From G963666705 sp963666705 (GTDB lineage Bacteria; Pseudomonadota; Alphaproteobacteria; CADEGL01): 64,000 nucleotides of DNA. Made by a program: the position numbers and the translations under genes. The notes under the pieces were generated by a model. It saw only the letters and a program-made list of their open reading frames with translations. It did not search any database and was not told the DNA's origin. This document shows, piece by piece, positions 8,956 through 18,113 of this stretch. Positions within the stretch are counted from its first letter, which is position 1. Every line of letters begins with the position of its first letter. The DNA lies in NCBI GenBank assembly GCA_963666705.2, contig CAXXKO010000004.1:1-64000 (forward strand), written 5' to 3'.

Positions 8956-9698
8956 TACTTGACGGCCACGGCGAGGAAATTTCGGCTCAGAATCGCGCCC
9001 CGGCCCGCCTCACCCGTCTCGGCCGCTATATAGAGGCGCAGCCAGGCCCGGAACAGCTTCCACAACAGCCAGCGCACGGCGCTCTTGAGGCCGTGGGGCA
9101 CGGGCTGGTCCTCGTAGCCGCGCACCGCGCGGAAACCCGATGCGACCAGGAGCTGCTGCATGGACGCGTTGGTGTAGGTGACCTCGTGGGTGAAGTCGCC
9201 ATGGCGCGATTCGCCGAAGAAGGGGGATTCGCCGTTGCAGGTATGGACGATCCAGCGCCCGCCGGGCTCGAGGACGCGCAAGACTTCGTCCACGAGGGCG
9301 ACCGCCTCGGTCTTGGTGAAATGCTCGATCACGTCGAAGCTGACCACCGTGTCCTGGGATTCGTCGGGCAGGTTGGCGAGGGTCTCCATCACGTCGCCCT
9401 CGCGCACGCCCTCGATGCCGAGCGCGGCGGCGAGCGCCACCTGCTGCGGCGAGGCATCCACGCCGACGGCGTTCGTGTAGCCGGCCGCGCGCGCGAAATG
9501 GAGCAGCGTCCCGTGGCCGCAGCCGGTGTCGATGATGGTGGCGGCGCGGTCGGCGGGGAAATGCTCGCGAATCAGCTTTTCGAGATAGGGCCGGCGTGGC
9601 TCCAGGTCGGCCAGGGTCCGCTGGCCGGCGAGCGCGGGGTGGCTCCGCACGTAGTGCTCGTAGATGCGCTGGCGGTAATCGGCGGCGGGCATTTGCAT
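8955..9698 (-). CDS. Class I SAM-dependent methyltransferase
   Basis: A 247-residue methyltransferase. The SAM-binding motif I is IIDTGCGHGTLLHFARAAG, the acidic residue after strand 2 is in AVGVDASPQQ, and strand 4 carries VVSFDVIEHF. This UbiG/Methyltransf_11-like pattern is common in surface glycan loci. It is the first gene of the minus-strand operon; a 152-bp gap separates it from the divergent glycosyltransferase at 9851, so the promoter should lie there. The product is probably cytoplasmic and modifies a sugar or lipid-linked glycan. Substrate unknown. Confidence 0.85.
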   Translation of the reverse strand: MQMPAADYRQRIYEHYVRSHPALAGQRTLADLEPRRPYLEKLIREHFPADRAATIIDTGCGHGTLLHFARAAGYTNAVGVDASPQQVALAAALGIEGVREGDVMETLANLPDESQDTVVSFDVIEHFTKTEAVALVDEVLRVLEPGGRWIVHTCNGESPFFGESRHGDFTHEVTYTNASMQQLLVASGFRAVRGYEDQPVPHGLKSAVRWLLWKLFRAWLRLYIAAETGEAGRGAILSRNFLAVAVK

Positions 9699-9850
9699 CC
9701 GGTTCGTGACGGTCGTGCCATCATCCGGCCGGCACGGCCCGTGCCATCGCTTGGGCGGGGTGGGCCAGATGTCGGAAGACTATGGATGTGGTGGCGGAAA
9801 GTCCAATGTTTTCATGGATTTGTGGTCGTGCTGGAGGCTAAGATCGTGCG

Positions 9851-11041
9851 ATGCGCGTGCTCCATGTCATCGCCTCGCTGGCGCCGGCGCTCGGCGGGCC
9901 GTCGAAGGCCTGCGTCGAGATGGCCCGCGCCGTCGCGCGCCGGGGCCACGAGGTCGCCATCTACACCACCGACTTTGGCCTAGAGGGGCAAGTGGCGGCG
10001 GCCGGCGCACCGCACCGTGAGGCGGGGGACCCGGCCGGCTTCGCCATCCACACCTTCCCCGTTGGGCGCCCTCGCGCGTGGAAGCCCTCGCGCGCCATGG
10101 CCCGCGCCCTCGCCCGCGACATTGCCGGCTTCGACCTGGTGCACCTGCATTCCCTCTACCTGCGCCACGACTGGGTGACCGGCGACCTCTGCCATCGGCT
10201 CGGCGTGCCCTACCTGGTGCGCCCGCACGGCTCCCTCGACCCCTACATCCATCGCCGCCGGCGGCTCCTCAAATGGGTGATGGAGACGGCCTTCCAGAAC
10301 CGGGTGCTGCGCCGCGCGGCGGCTCTCCACTATACGACCGAGGAGGAGATGCAGCTCGCCACGCCCTATGCCCTGGGGACGCGCGGTATCGTGGTGCCCC
10401 TCGGCCTCGACGCCGCGGAATACGATGCCCTGCCGGGTAGCGGCCTGTTCCGGGCCCGGCATCCGGAAGTTGGCGGCCGGCGCATCGTCCTGTTCCTCAG
10501 CCGCCTGCACGAGAAGAAGGGGCTCGACCTGCTGGCGCCCGCCTTCGCCGAGGTGGCGCGCGGGCGCGACGACCTCCACCTCGTCATCGCCGGGCCGGAC
10601 GGCGGTGTCGAGGCCCGCGCCCGGGGGTGGCTGCGCGCGGCCGGCGTCCTCGAGCGCACCACCTTCACCGGCATGATCGAGGGCGAGGAGAAGCTGGTCG
10701 CCTTCGCCGCGGCCGAGCTTTTCGTGCTCCCCTCCTACAGCGAGAATTTCGGCATCGCCGTCCTCGAGGCCATGGCCGCCGGCCTGCCCGTCGTGGTCTC
10801 GGACAAGGTCAACCTGTGGCGCGAGGTGGTGGAGCTGGGCGCCGGCCTCGTCACCCCGTGTGATGCGGGCGAGATCGCCCTTAGGCTCGCGCGCCTCCTC
10901 GACGATCCCGCCGCCACGCGCGGCATGGGCGCGCTGGGCCGCGCCGCCGTGCGCGAGCGCTTCAGTTGGGAGCGGATCGGAATCGAGCTCGAGGCGGTCT
11001 ATGCCGAGCTCGCGGCCGGTGGCCGCCGCTCGACGAAATAG
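9851..11041 (+). CDS. Glycosyltransferase family 4
   Basis: A 396-residue GT-B enzyme: N-terminal MRVLHVIASLAPALGGPSKA with the Gly-rich loop and VHLHSLYLRHDWV, then the donor domain IVLFLSRLHEKKGLDLLAPA. The EX7E motif lies in LPSYSENFGIAVLEAMAAG. It resembles transferases for colanic-acid or O-antigen type chains. It is the only plus-strand gene of this locus, divergent from the methyltransferase/asnB operon. Its last 43 bases overlap the 3' end of the convergent carbamoyltransferase gene, so both proteins share coding DNA at their C-termini. Confidence 0.88.
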   Translation: MRVLHVIASLAPALGGPSKACVEMARAVARRGHEVAIYTTDFGLEGQVAAAGAPHREAGDPAGFAIHTFPVGRPRAWKPSRAMARALARDIAGFDLVHLHSLYLRHDWVTGDLCHRLGVPYLVRPHGSLDPYIHRRRRLLKWVMETAFQNRVLRRAAALHYTTEEEMQLATPYALGTRGIVVPLGLDAAEYDALPGSGLFRARHPEVGGRRIVLFLSRLHEKKGLDLLAPAFAEVARGRDDLHLVIAGPDGGVEARARGWLRAAGVLERTTFTGMIEGEEKLVAFAAAELFVLPSYSENFGIAVLEAMAAGLPVVVSDKVNLWREVVELGAGLVTPCDAGEIALRLARLLDDPAATRGMGALGRAAVRERFSWERIGIELEAVYAELAAGGRRSTK

Positions 11042-12765
11042 TCGCCCATCACCAACACGTCCATATGGGTGCGCAGGAAGCAGTCGAGCGCCTCCTCGGG
11101 CCGGCACACCACCGGCTCGTTCTCGTTGAACGAGGTGTTGAGCACCATGGGCACGCCGGTCAGGCTGCTGAATTCCTCGATCAGGCGGTAATAGCGCGGG
11201 TTCGCCTCGCGCCGCACGGTCTGCAAGCGGCCCGAGCCATCGACATGGGTGATCGCCGGGATCAGGCCCCGCTTCTCGGCCCGGATCTGGAACACCTTCA
11301 TCATGAAGGGGACGTCGTCGTCGGTCTCGAACCACTCGGCCGCCGCCTCGCGCAGGACCGAGGGCGCAAAGGGCCGGAACGATTCCCGGCGCTTGATCTT
11401 TGCGTTGAGGATGTCCTTCATGTCGGCGCGGCGCGGATCGGCGAGGATGGAGCGGTTGCCGAGCGCCCGCGGCCCCCATTCCATGCGGCCCTGGAACCAG
11501 CCGATCACCTTGCCTTGCGCGATGGCCTCCGCCGTGCGCTGGACGAGCGCCCGTTCGTCGCCGATGCGCTCGCTGCTGAAGCCGTCGCCATCGAGCGCGC
11601 CGGCGCACGCGGCGAGCGCCGCTTCGATCTCCGCGTCTCCGAAGGCCGGCCCCCAGAAGGCGTGGTCCATCACGCCCGTGGGCCGGCCGCCCTTCACCTG
11701 CCGCCACACGATGTAGGCGGCGCCGATGGCCCCGCCCGCGTCGCCGGCCGCCGCCTGGACGTAGGTATGGCGGAAGGGCGTCGCACCGTAGACCCGGCCG
11801 TTGGCGACCGAGTTGAAGCCGCAGCCGCCCGCGATCACCAGCGCGTCGCACCCGTGGCGTCGGTGGAGCGTGTTGTACATGTGGAAGACCGCTTCCTCGT
11901 ACATGGCCTGGACCGAACGGGCGATGTCCATGTGGCGCTGCCCGATCTCCTCGTCCGGCGCGCGCGGCGGCCCCATGAGGTCTTCGAGCGCTCGCGTATA
12001 GAGCTCTCCCACCGTCGGCTCGCAGTCGACCCATTCGTAGGAGACGTTCTCCTTGTGGTGGCGGAAGTAGCGCAAGTCGAGGCTGAAGCCGCCATCGGGC
12101 TCGAGCCGCACGATCCGGCGCATCTCGGCCATGAAGCGCGGCGCGCCGTAGGGGGCGAGGCCCATCACCTTGTACTCGTCGCCATAGCGCGGGAATCCCA
12201 GATGCTGGGTCAGGGCCTGGTAGAAGATGCCGAGCGAATGGGGGAAGTAGACCCGCCCGTCGATGGCGATGTCCTCGCCCCGGCCGCGGCCCCAGGCGGC
12301 GCTCGAGAAATCGCCGAATCCGTCCACCGAGACGACGGCCGCGTCCTCGAAGGGCGAGGCCAGGAAGGCGGAGGCGAGGTGGGCCAGGTGGTGCTCGATA
12401 TGGTGGGTCTCGCCGCCAAAGCGCTGGTCGGGGAAGGCACGTGCCAGCGCCTCGCCCACGCTGCTCCACTTGCGCGCGTTCCTCATGCGCGCGAGGACCA
12501 GGGCCGGGCTCGGCAGCCGGGTCAGCGTATAGGCCACCTTCTTCCAGGTGTTGGCCTTGGGATCGCGGTTGAGCGCCACATGCGCGATTTGGTCGAGCCC
12601 GATGCCGGCCTCCTTGAGGCAGTAGCGGATGGCTTCCGAGGGGAAGCCCGCCCAATGCTTGATGCGCCGGAAGCGCTCCTCCTCGGCGGCGGCGATCAGC
12701 GCGCCGTCGCGCACCAGGCAGGCGGCCGAATCGGCGTGATAGGCATTGAGGCCGAGGATGTACAT
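10999..12765 (-). CDS. Carbamoyltransferase (NodU/CmcH family)
   Basis: A 588-residue O-carbamoyltransferase that uses carbamoyl phosphate and ATP to carbamoylate a hydroxyl group, known from Nod factors, cephamycin and sugars. The N-terminal Kae1/TsaD-like domain has the metal-binding histidines in THHIEHHLAHLASAF and the nucleotide motif VSVDGFGD. The C-terminal signature EWGPRALGNRSILADPR is unmistakable for the family. It lies 8 bp downstream of a GT2 gene on the same strand, so a carbamoylated sugar on the surface polysaccharide is the likely product. Start at ATG 12765 (MYILGLNAYH). Confidence 0.93.
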   Translation of the reverse strand: MYILGLNAYHADSAACLVRDGALIAAAEEERFRRIKHWAGFPSEAIRYCLKEAGIGLDQIAHVALNRDPKANTWKKVAYTLTRLPSPALVLARMRNARKWSSVGEALARAFPDQRFGGETHHIEHHLAHLASAFLASPFEDAAVVSVDGFGDFSSAAWGRGRGEDIAIDGRVYFPHSLGIFYQALTQHLGFPRYGDEYKVMGLAPYGAPRFMAEMRRIVRLEPDGGFSLDLRYFRHHKENVSYEWVDCEPTVGELYTRALEDLMGPPRAPDEEIGQRHMDIARSVQAMYEEAVFHMYNTLHRRHGCDALVIAGGCGFNSVANGRVYGATPFRHTYVQAAAGDAGGAIGAAYIVWRQVKGGRPTGVMDHAFWGPAFGDAEIEAALAACAGALDGDGFSSERIGDERALVQRTAEAIAQGKVIGWFQGRMEWGPRALGNRSILADPRRADMKDILNAKIKRRESFRPFAPSVLREAAAEWFETDDDVPFMMKVFQIRAEKRGLIPAITHVDGSGRLQTVRREANPRYYRLIEEFSSLTGVPMVLNTSFNENEPVVCRPEEALDCFLRTHMDVLVMGDYFVERRPPAASSA

Positions 12766-12773
12766 GGGCCGCC

Positions 12774-13547
12774 TCAGCCGTCCCCGAAGTCGCGGTCCAT
12801 CAGGTGGAGGGCGAGGATGATCTCCGCCGCCATCCGCTGATAGGCGTAGTAGAGGCCGGCGCGGCCGTCGAGGATCAGGCCCTTGCCGAAGAGGCAGTAG
12901 AGGAAGACGAGGAAGGGCGCGATCCATTTGCGCCGGCGCAAGCGGTCGGGGAGGTTGAGGATGCCGTAGGCCGCGTCGGCGATCTTCGCCGCCTCGTCCC
13001 CCATATAGCGGTCCTGACCCGCGATCCAGCGCGAGAGCGGCTTGCGGTCGTCGTGGTGGATGGGATGGGCGAGATCGAGGACCGCGCCGTCGATGGTCAG
13101 CTCCTCGCTGTGGCCGTCCTGGTAGAAGCGCCCCTTCCCGCGGCGGAAGAGGCGCACGCGCGGCGGGTAGAGCGAGGCGCGCAAGGCGCGGCCATGGACG
13201 CAATAGACGAAGCGCGCCCGGTAGCCCGCCACATCCTCGCCCGGGTCGAGCGCCGACAGCTCCTCGATCAACGCGGGCGGCAGGATGTAATCGGCGTCGA
13301 GGCGCAGCACCCAGTCCGTCTCGATACCGGTCTCGAAGGCGGTGAAGGTCCACTGGTCCGTGAGATTGTCGAAGGGGTGCTGAACCGTGCGCACGTTGGC
13401 GAAGCCGCGCGCAATCTCGAGCGTCTCGTCGGTGCTCATACTGTCGACCACGACCACTTCTCGCGCCCAGGCGAGCCGTTCGAGCGCGCGCCCGATATTG
13501 GGCGCCTCGTTGTAGGTGATGATGGCCGGGGTAATGCGTTCGAGCAT
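12774..13547 (-). CDS. Glycosyltransferase family 2
   Basis: A 257-residue GT-A transferase resembling the WaaE/KdtX lipopolysaccharide-core group. It begins MLERITPAIITYNEAPNIGR. The nucleotide-sugar motif is VVVVDSMSTDET and the DXD-type metal motif is WVLRLDADYILP. The C-terminal half has an aromatic, basic segment that may associate with the membrane (KWIAPFLVFLYCLFGKG). It forms a two-gene unit with the carbamoyltransferase. The 150 bp upstream to the divergent EamA gene should hold promoters for both directions. Confidence 0.87.
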   Translation of the reverse strand: MLERITPAIITYNEAPNIGRALERLAWAREVVVVDSMSTDETLEIARGFANVRTVQHPFDNLTDQWTFTAFETGIETDWVLRLDADYILPPALIEELSALDPGEDVAGYRARFVYCVHGRALRASLYPPRVRLFRRGKGRFYQDGHSEELTIDGAVLDLAHPIHHDDRKPLSRWIAGQDRYMGDEAAKIADAAYGILNLPDRLRRRKWIAPFLVFLYCLFGKGLILDGRAGLYYAYQRMAAEIILALHLMDRDFGDG

Positions 13548-13698
13548 GCGTACGTCTTTCCGGGATGCGCCCGCGCACCCTATCTTGCGGCGCGGAGCGG
13601 GGGCAAGGAGACCCGGCCACCGGCGCATTTTCCGGTATGCTGGACCCGGCCCGTGTGTGGTCGAGCCAGACAGTCCCGAGACATGAGGAGCGCGGAAA

Positions 13699-15035
13699 TT
13701 GGGGCCAGAGCGCGGACGACTATTGCCGCCGATAATGCTGGTGTTGTCGGCCGCCTTCTGGGGCCTTTTCTGGATCCCATTGCGCGCGTTCGAATCGGCC
13801 GGCCTCGGCGCCGCCTGGGCCGGCGTCGGGCAGTTCCTGACCCCATTCCTGGTCATGCTCCCCATGGCCGTGTGGCTCGCCGCGCGCGGCAAGCCGACGG
13901 GCCTGGGATGCTGGAAGACGGCGCTATTTACGGGCGGCGCCTTCGCGCTCTATGCCGATAGCCTGCTGCTGACCGAGGTCGCGCGGGCGCTGATCCTGTT
14001 CTACGTCTCGCCGGTCTGGAGCACGGTGCTGGAGGTCGTGCTGATGAAGCGGCGGCTGACCGTCGCGCGGGTGCTGGCGATTCTCATGGGCCTCGCCGGC
14101 CTCTACGTCATCCTGGGCGGTCATGGCGAATTGCCCCTGCCGCGCAACGCCGGCGACTGGATGGCGCTCCTGTCGGGCATGGCCTGGGCCTACGGCTCGA
14201 CCCGCGTCCGCATGGCGCCGGAGGTCACCCTGTTCGAGAACGTGTTCTCGTTCTTCGCCTTCGCCGCGTTGATCGGCCTAGTACCCACTTTCATAATTCC
14301 GTGTGCCATACGATCGCTTTTCCCGTCTCCTCGGCAGGAGGGGGTGCGCCGGCGATGCCGGGGCATCGTCAAGCATCCCCGACACCCCGAGGGGGCGGGA
14401 AAAGCGACCCGTAGGGCGGCGCCCCGAGGCCCCCGGACGTCGTCGCGCGCCGCTTGTGATGCCCCGGCATCACGGCGCGCCACGCTCCTAGCCGGGAACC
14501 TCGGGGCGCCGTCGTATGGCACACGGAATTATGAAAGTGGGTACTAGAGGTCATCCTGCTGCCGATCGCGGCCCTCGGTCGGCCGCCTTCGACGGAGGAG
14601 ACGATACTCCTCCTGCCGTGGCTGCTGTTGATCACGATCGGCTTCCTGATTCCGGTGATGTGCATGCAATTTTACGCGGTGAAGCTCGTCGACCCGGCCC
14701 GGGTCGGCATCCTGTTTCAAACCGAGGCGGTATTCGGCGTCGTCAGCGCCGCGGCCCTCACGGCCGAGCCGTTCGGCTGGCCCGAGGGGATCGGCGCGAC
14801 CCTCGTCCTCTCGGCATCGCTGATAGAGGTCGCGGTCAACCGGCCCAGGCCAGCCCGGCGGCGCGCGGCTATCGGCTCGTATAGCGGCGTCAGCCCTGCT
14901 GGGCTCGCTCCGGGCCGGCGCCGGTCAGCGTGCCGTGGGCCACGTCGTGGTAGATGTGGGCCACACGCCGCAGCTCGTCCACGGGCACGAACTCGTTGGG
15001 CTGGTGCGCGACGGCGAGGGAGCCTGGACCCATGA
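13699..15035 (+). pseudogene. EamA/DMT-family transporter interrupted by a MITE
   Basis: The first 194 codons encode five or six membrane helices of a drug/metabolite transporter (LVLSAAFWGLFWIPLRAF onward). At 14278 the frame enters a 262-bp MITE; beyond it the transporter resumes with VILLPIAALGRP and further helices (LLLITIGFLIPVMCMQF). Deleting the MITE and one CTAG gives ALIGLEVILLPIAA without a shift, so the ancestral gene was intact. As it stands translation runs through the MITE and stops at the TAG of the right CTAG (14545-14547). The TTG at 13699 is 9 bases after AGGAG; an ATG at 13735 is the alternative start. The 3' end overlaps the convergent M20 gene. Confidence 0.88.
14282..14543. 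mobile_element. MITE copy 1, 262 bp, CTAG target duplication
   Basis: A non-coding element with 32-bp perfect terminal inverted repeats starting TACCCACTTTCATAATTCCG, flanked on both sides by CTAG (14278-14281 and 14544-14547). Inner arms also pair (CGCTTTTCCCG near 14310 with CGGGAAAAGCG near 14398, and GATGCCGGGGCATC with GATGCCCCGGCATC), so a transcript would fold into a long branched hairpin. About 95% identical and equal in length to the copy at 35176-35437. It encodes no transposase; the mobilising enzyme is not recognisable in this window. Confidence 0.93.
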
Positions 15036-16071
15036 CCACGCCCTCGGCGCCGATCGAGCGGAAATGCACCAGATCGCAGCCCCCACCCAGGCCCGCGAGT
15101 GGGGACTCCGCGCCGTTGTGCCGGCGGCAGGCGTCCTGGGCCAGGCCCACGACGGGCCGGTCGGCCGCCGTCTCGGTCGCCGGGCCCGTCGTCTCCCGGA
15201 ACTCGGTGATCTCCACCTCGACATTGCCTTCGCTGGCCGCGCGGGCGATCAGCGCGTCGAGCTCGCGCCGCACGGTCGCCTCGTCCTCACCCGGAACCAT
15301 GCGGCGGTCGAGCATGAACTCGCATGCATCGGGGACGACGTTGTCGGCGTGGCCGCCGAAGGCCCGCGTGACCGTGATGCTGGGCGAGCCCACCAGCGCG
15401 TGGTGCTGGGCCTTGAGCCGCTCGTGCTCGGCCGCGACGAGCGTCAGCAGCGGCGCGGCCCCGAGGATCGCGTTCACCCCCAGATCGGGCATGCCCGAAT
15501 GGGCCGTCTTGCCGCGCACGCGGACGATGGGGCGCAAGCAGCCCTTGTGGGCCGTAAAGGTGGTGCAGGAGGTGGGCTCGCCGATGATGCAATAGTCGAT
15601 CTCAGGTGCGGTTTTGACGTAGGCCTTGGCACCCATGCTCGCGGCCTCCTCATCGGCCACGAAGACGCCGATCAGGGTGCCCGACCAGCCGTCCCGGGCC
15701 GCGATCAGGAGGCGCATGGCCTCGAGCATGCCGACGAGCGGCCCCTTGGCGTCGCACGATCCGCGGCCGTAGAGCCGGCCGCCGTCCTCGTGCAGCCGGA
15801 AGGGGTCGGTGGCCCAGCCCTCGCCCGCGGGCACCACGTCGATATGGGTGTTGAAGGCGAAGATGGGGCCGGGGCCGTTCTCGAACACACCGGCCACGTT
15901 GGTCCGGCCCGGCAGCACGTCCACCGCTTCCGCCCGGCAGCCCATGGCCTGGAGCTCGGCGAGGATGAAGCGCGCCGCTTCCACCTCCTGGCCCGGCGGG
16001 TTCTCCGTGTTGAAGCCGACGAGCCGCTCGAGCAGCGTCTTCATGCGGCCCTGGTCCGGTGCTGTGGTCAT
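14890..16071 (-). CDS. M20-family deacylase (acetylornithine deacetylase/ArgE-like)
   Basis: A 393-residue zinc-dependent amidohydrolase of the M20/ArgE/DapE family. Metal ligands and catalytic residues are seen in FAFNTHIDVVPAGEG (His, Asp), GRGSCDAKGPLVGML (bridging Asp) and VFVADEEAASMGA (general base Glu and Glu ligand); the dimerisation domain has GKTAHSGMPDLGVNAI. This fits N-acetyl-L-ornithine deacetylase or a related N-acyl amino acid hydrolase. No arg genes are adjacent, so a catabolic role is equally possible. It is convergent with the broken EamA gene and divergent from the PhyH gene, with 77 bp between the start codons. Confidence 0.85.
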   Translation of the reverse strand: MTTAPDQGRMKTLLERLVGFNTENPPGQEVEAARFILAELQAMGCRAEAVDVLPGRTNVAGVFENGPGPIFAFNTHIDVVPAGEGWATDPFRLHEDGGRLYGRGSCDAKGPLVGMLEAMRLLIAARDGWSGTLIGVFVADEEAASMGAKAYVKTAPEIDYCIIGEPTSCTTFTAHKGCLRPIVRVRGKTAHSGMPDLGVNAILGAAPLLTLVAAEHERLKAQHHALVGSPSITVTRAFGGHADNVVPDACEFMLDRRMVPGEDEATVRRELDALIARAASEGNVEVEITEFRETTGPATETAADRPVVGLAQDACRRHNGAESPLAGLGGGCDLVHFRSIGAEGVVMGPGSLAVAHQPNEFVPVDELRRVAHIYHDVAHGTLTGAGPERAQQG

Positions 16072-16148
16072 GGTCCCATCCTTCCCGTGTGGTGCGAAAC
16101 TAGCACGCGCGGGCTTGCCATGACTGGTTTTCCCGCCGTTGTCGGGAA

Positions 16149-17006
16149 ATGATGGGTGAGGGGACCGGAAGGAGCGTCGCCACGGCAAAGGGGCTTGGGG
16201 CCGCCGCGCGCGCCGCCTACGAGCGCGACGGCTATTACGCGCCCATCCCGCTGTTCTCGGAGGGAGAGGCGGGCGAGATGCGCCGGCGCTTCGAGGCCAT
16301 GGAGGCGCGCTACCCCAGCGCCGACCGCAAGCTCTATTCGCGGCCGCATCTCCTGGCGCCCTGGCTCGACGAGCTGATTCGCCATCCCGGCCTGGTCGAT
16401 GTGGCCGGGAGCCTGTTCGGACCCGACCTTCTGTGCTGCCATTTCGGTATTCGAAACAAGATGCCGGGGCCGTTTTACGCCGGCTGGCACCAGGACGCCA
16501 TGTACCTCAAGATCGAGCCCGCCGTCACCGTGTGGCTCGCCATCACCGAGCTCACGCCGAGGAACGGCACCCTCCGGGTCATCCCGGGCTCGCACAAATG
16601 GCCCCTGATGCCGCACCGCGATTCGGACGACCCCCACAGCGTGCTCTCGCGCGGGCAGTACATCACCGCCGCGCTCGACGAAACGGCGGCGACCGAAGTG
16701 GTCCTGCGCCCGGGCGAGATCGGCATCTTCCACCACATGCTGGTCCATGGCTCGGGCCCCAACCGGTCGGACGACCGGCGCATGCTCTTCCTTCCCACCT
16801 ATTGCCCCACTTCGGCGACGAACGATGGCCCGCGCACCGCCGCCACCCTGGTGCGCGGGACCGACACGCACGGCAATTTCGCGGCCGAGGCCGCGCCCGA
16901 CGGCGAGATGACGCCGGCCGCCCTGGCCGAGCACCACCGCGCCGTCGAGATGGGTGCCCGTACCATGTACAAGGGCGCGGCCCGCCGCCCCCGCGCTCTC
17001 ACCTGA
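16149..17006 (+). CDS. Phytanoyl-CoA dioxygenase (PhyH) family protein
   Basis: A 285-residue Fe(II)/2-oxoglutarate-dependent oxygenase. The iron-binding HxD is in YAGWHQDAMYLKIEP, the distal His in GIFHHMLVHGSGPNRSDDRR, and the Arg of the latter probably binds 2-oxoglutarate. Small-molecule hydroxylation is expected; many marine and soil alphaproteobacteria carry large PhyH expansions of unknown substrate. The start is ATG-ATG at 16149/16152. The gene ends 24 bp before the left boundary of an IS1595 element, so the IS nest lies just behind it without truncating it. Confidence 0.88.
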   Translation: MMGEGTGRSVATAKGLGAAARAAYERDGYYAPIPLFSEGEAGEMRRRFEAMEARYPSADRKLYSRPHLLAPWLDELIRHPGLVDVAGSLFGPDLLCCHFGIRNKMPGPFYAGWHQDAMYLKIEPAVTVWLAITELTPRNGTLRVIPGSHKWPLMPHRDSDDPHSVLSRGQYITAALDETAATEVVLRPGEIGIFHHMLVHGSGPNRSDDRRMLFLPTYCPTSATNDGPRTAATLVRGTDTHGNFAAEAAPDGEMTPAALAEHHRAVEMGARTMYKGAARRPRALT

Positions 17007-17030
17007 TTTAAATGGGGACAGTATCACTAG

Positions 17031-18105
17031 CGTCCCTATCCGGTTAATGCAGGTAGCGACCGAGTGTTCTTTATATGTTCGCTCTAAGGGTGTACTGTTC
17101 CCGCCTCTGAGGATTGGTCGGGAGACAGGGCATGAGCGGCTTGTTGACGTTCCAAGAGCGCTACCGAGACGAGGAATCGTGCATCCTGGCCTTGGCGGAT
17201 CGACGCTGGCCGTCTGGGTTTGCGTGCGCCCGCTGCGGGCGCCGGCGGGGCTATCGGCACAAGGCGCGGGCGCGCGTCTTCGAATGCGCGGCTTGCGGTC
17301 GTCAAGAGTCGGTGACGGCGGGAACCATCTTCCACCGCACCCGCACACCGTTGCCCAAATGGTTCCTGGCGGCGTGGTTGATGGGGCGGGACAAGCGCGG
17401 GGTCTCGGCCCTGTTCCTGGCGCGCGAGCTGGGGCTTCGCTATGAGACCGCATGGCTGATGGCTCACAAGCTGCGCCATGGCTTGGCGGAGCGGCCGGAT
17501 GCGTTGCTGGACGGCATGGTCGAGGTCGATGAGAGCTACTACGGCGGGCGCGGCAAGCCCGAGAGCCGGGGCCGCGGGATGGCCAATGCCAACAAGAGCC
17601 TGCTCGTGCTGGCGGTGGAGAAGGTGGCGGTGGCGCCGGGCAAGGGGGTCGAGGGCAGCGGCTTCGTCGCCGGCCGGGCGCGGCTTGCCATCCTGCCCCG
17701 GGCCAATGCCGAGCAGCTCGGCGGCTTCGTGCGGGCCGCCGTGACGCCGGGCGCGCGCCTGCTGACCGACGATTTCAAGGGCTATGCCGGGCTCGGCGCC
17801 GTCTACCGGCACCAGCCCACCGTCCAAGGCCAAGGCAAGAACGCCGAGACGCAGATGCCGATCATCCACATCCTGTTCAGCAACCTCAAGACCTGGCTCA
17901 ACGGCACCTACCATGGCGTCAGCGCCAAGCACTTGCCGCGCTATGGCCGGGAATGGGCCTATCGCTTCAACCGCCGCCGGCGGATCGACGACCTCGGCGA
18001 CTTCGTCCTGAGCCGCGCCATGGCCCGGCCAACCATCACATACCGCCAGTTGATCCACGGTCTGCAACCCAACGACGCGCTACCTGCATTAACCGGATAG
18101 GGACG
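17031..18105 (+). mobile_element. IS1595-family element, copy 1 (intact)
   Basis: 1075 bp with 28-bp perfect terminal inverted repeats beginning CGTCCCTATCCGGTTAATGC. An 8-bp target duplication ATCACTAG lies at 17023-17030 and 18106-18113, the length typical of the family. The right target copy includes the CTAG that abuts the IS4 element, so this copy inserted next to an already present IS4. Confidence 0.95.
17132..18100 (+). CDS. IS1595-family transposase (ISXO2-like)
   Basis: A 322-residue transposase starting MSGLLTFQERYRDEE after a GGGAGACAGGG ribosome-binding site. The N-terminal zinc ribbon has two CxxC pairs (CARCGRR and CAACGRQ). The ISXO2-type DDE domain shows VEVDESYYGGRGKPE for the first Asp, LLTDDFKGYAG for the second, and the conserved tail FSNLKTWLNGTYHG. 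The last codons and the TAG stop lie within the right inverted repeat. No disruption is visible, so the copy may be active and could supply transposase to the decayed copy at 19450. Confidence 0.93.
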   Translation: MSGLLTFQERYRDEESCILALADRRWPSGFACARCGRRRGYRHKARARVFECAACGRQESVTAGTIFHRTRTPLPKWFLAAWLMGRDKRGVSALFLARELGLRYETAWLMAHKLRHGLAERPDALLDGMVEVDESYYGGRGKPESRGRGMANANKSLLVLAVEKVAVAPGKGVEGSGFVAGRARLAILPRANAEQLGGFVRAAVTPGARLLTDDFKGYAGLGAVYRHQPTVQGQGKNAETQMPIIHILFSNLKTWLNGTYHGVSAKHLPRYGREWAYRFNRRRRIDDLGDFVLSRAMARPTITYRQLIHGLQPNDALPALTG

Positions 18106-18113
18106 ATCACTAG

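Noticed and set aside
13699..14547. A 282-residue EamA protein ending inside the MITE as a real gene product
   Set aside because: The last 90 codons are MITE DNA and the true C-terminal half lies beyond it; treated as an interrupted gene.
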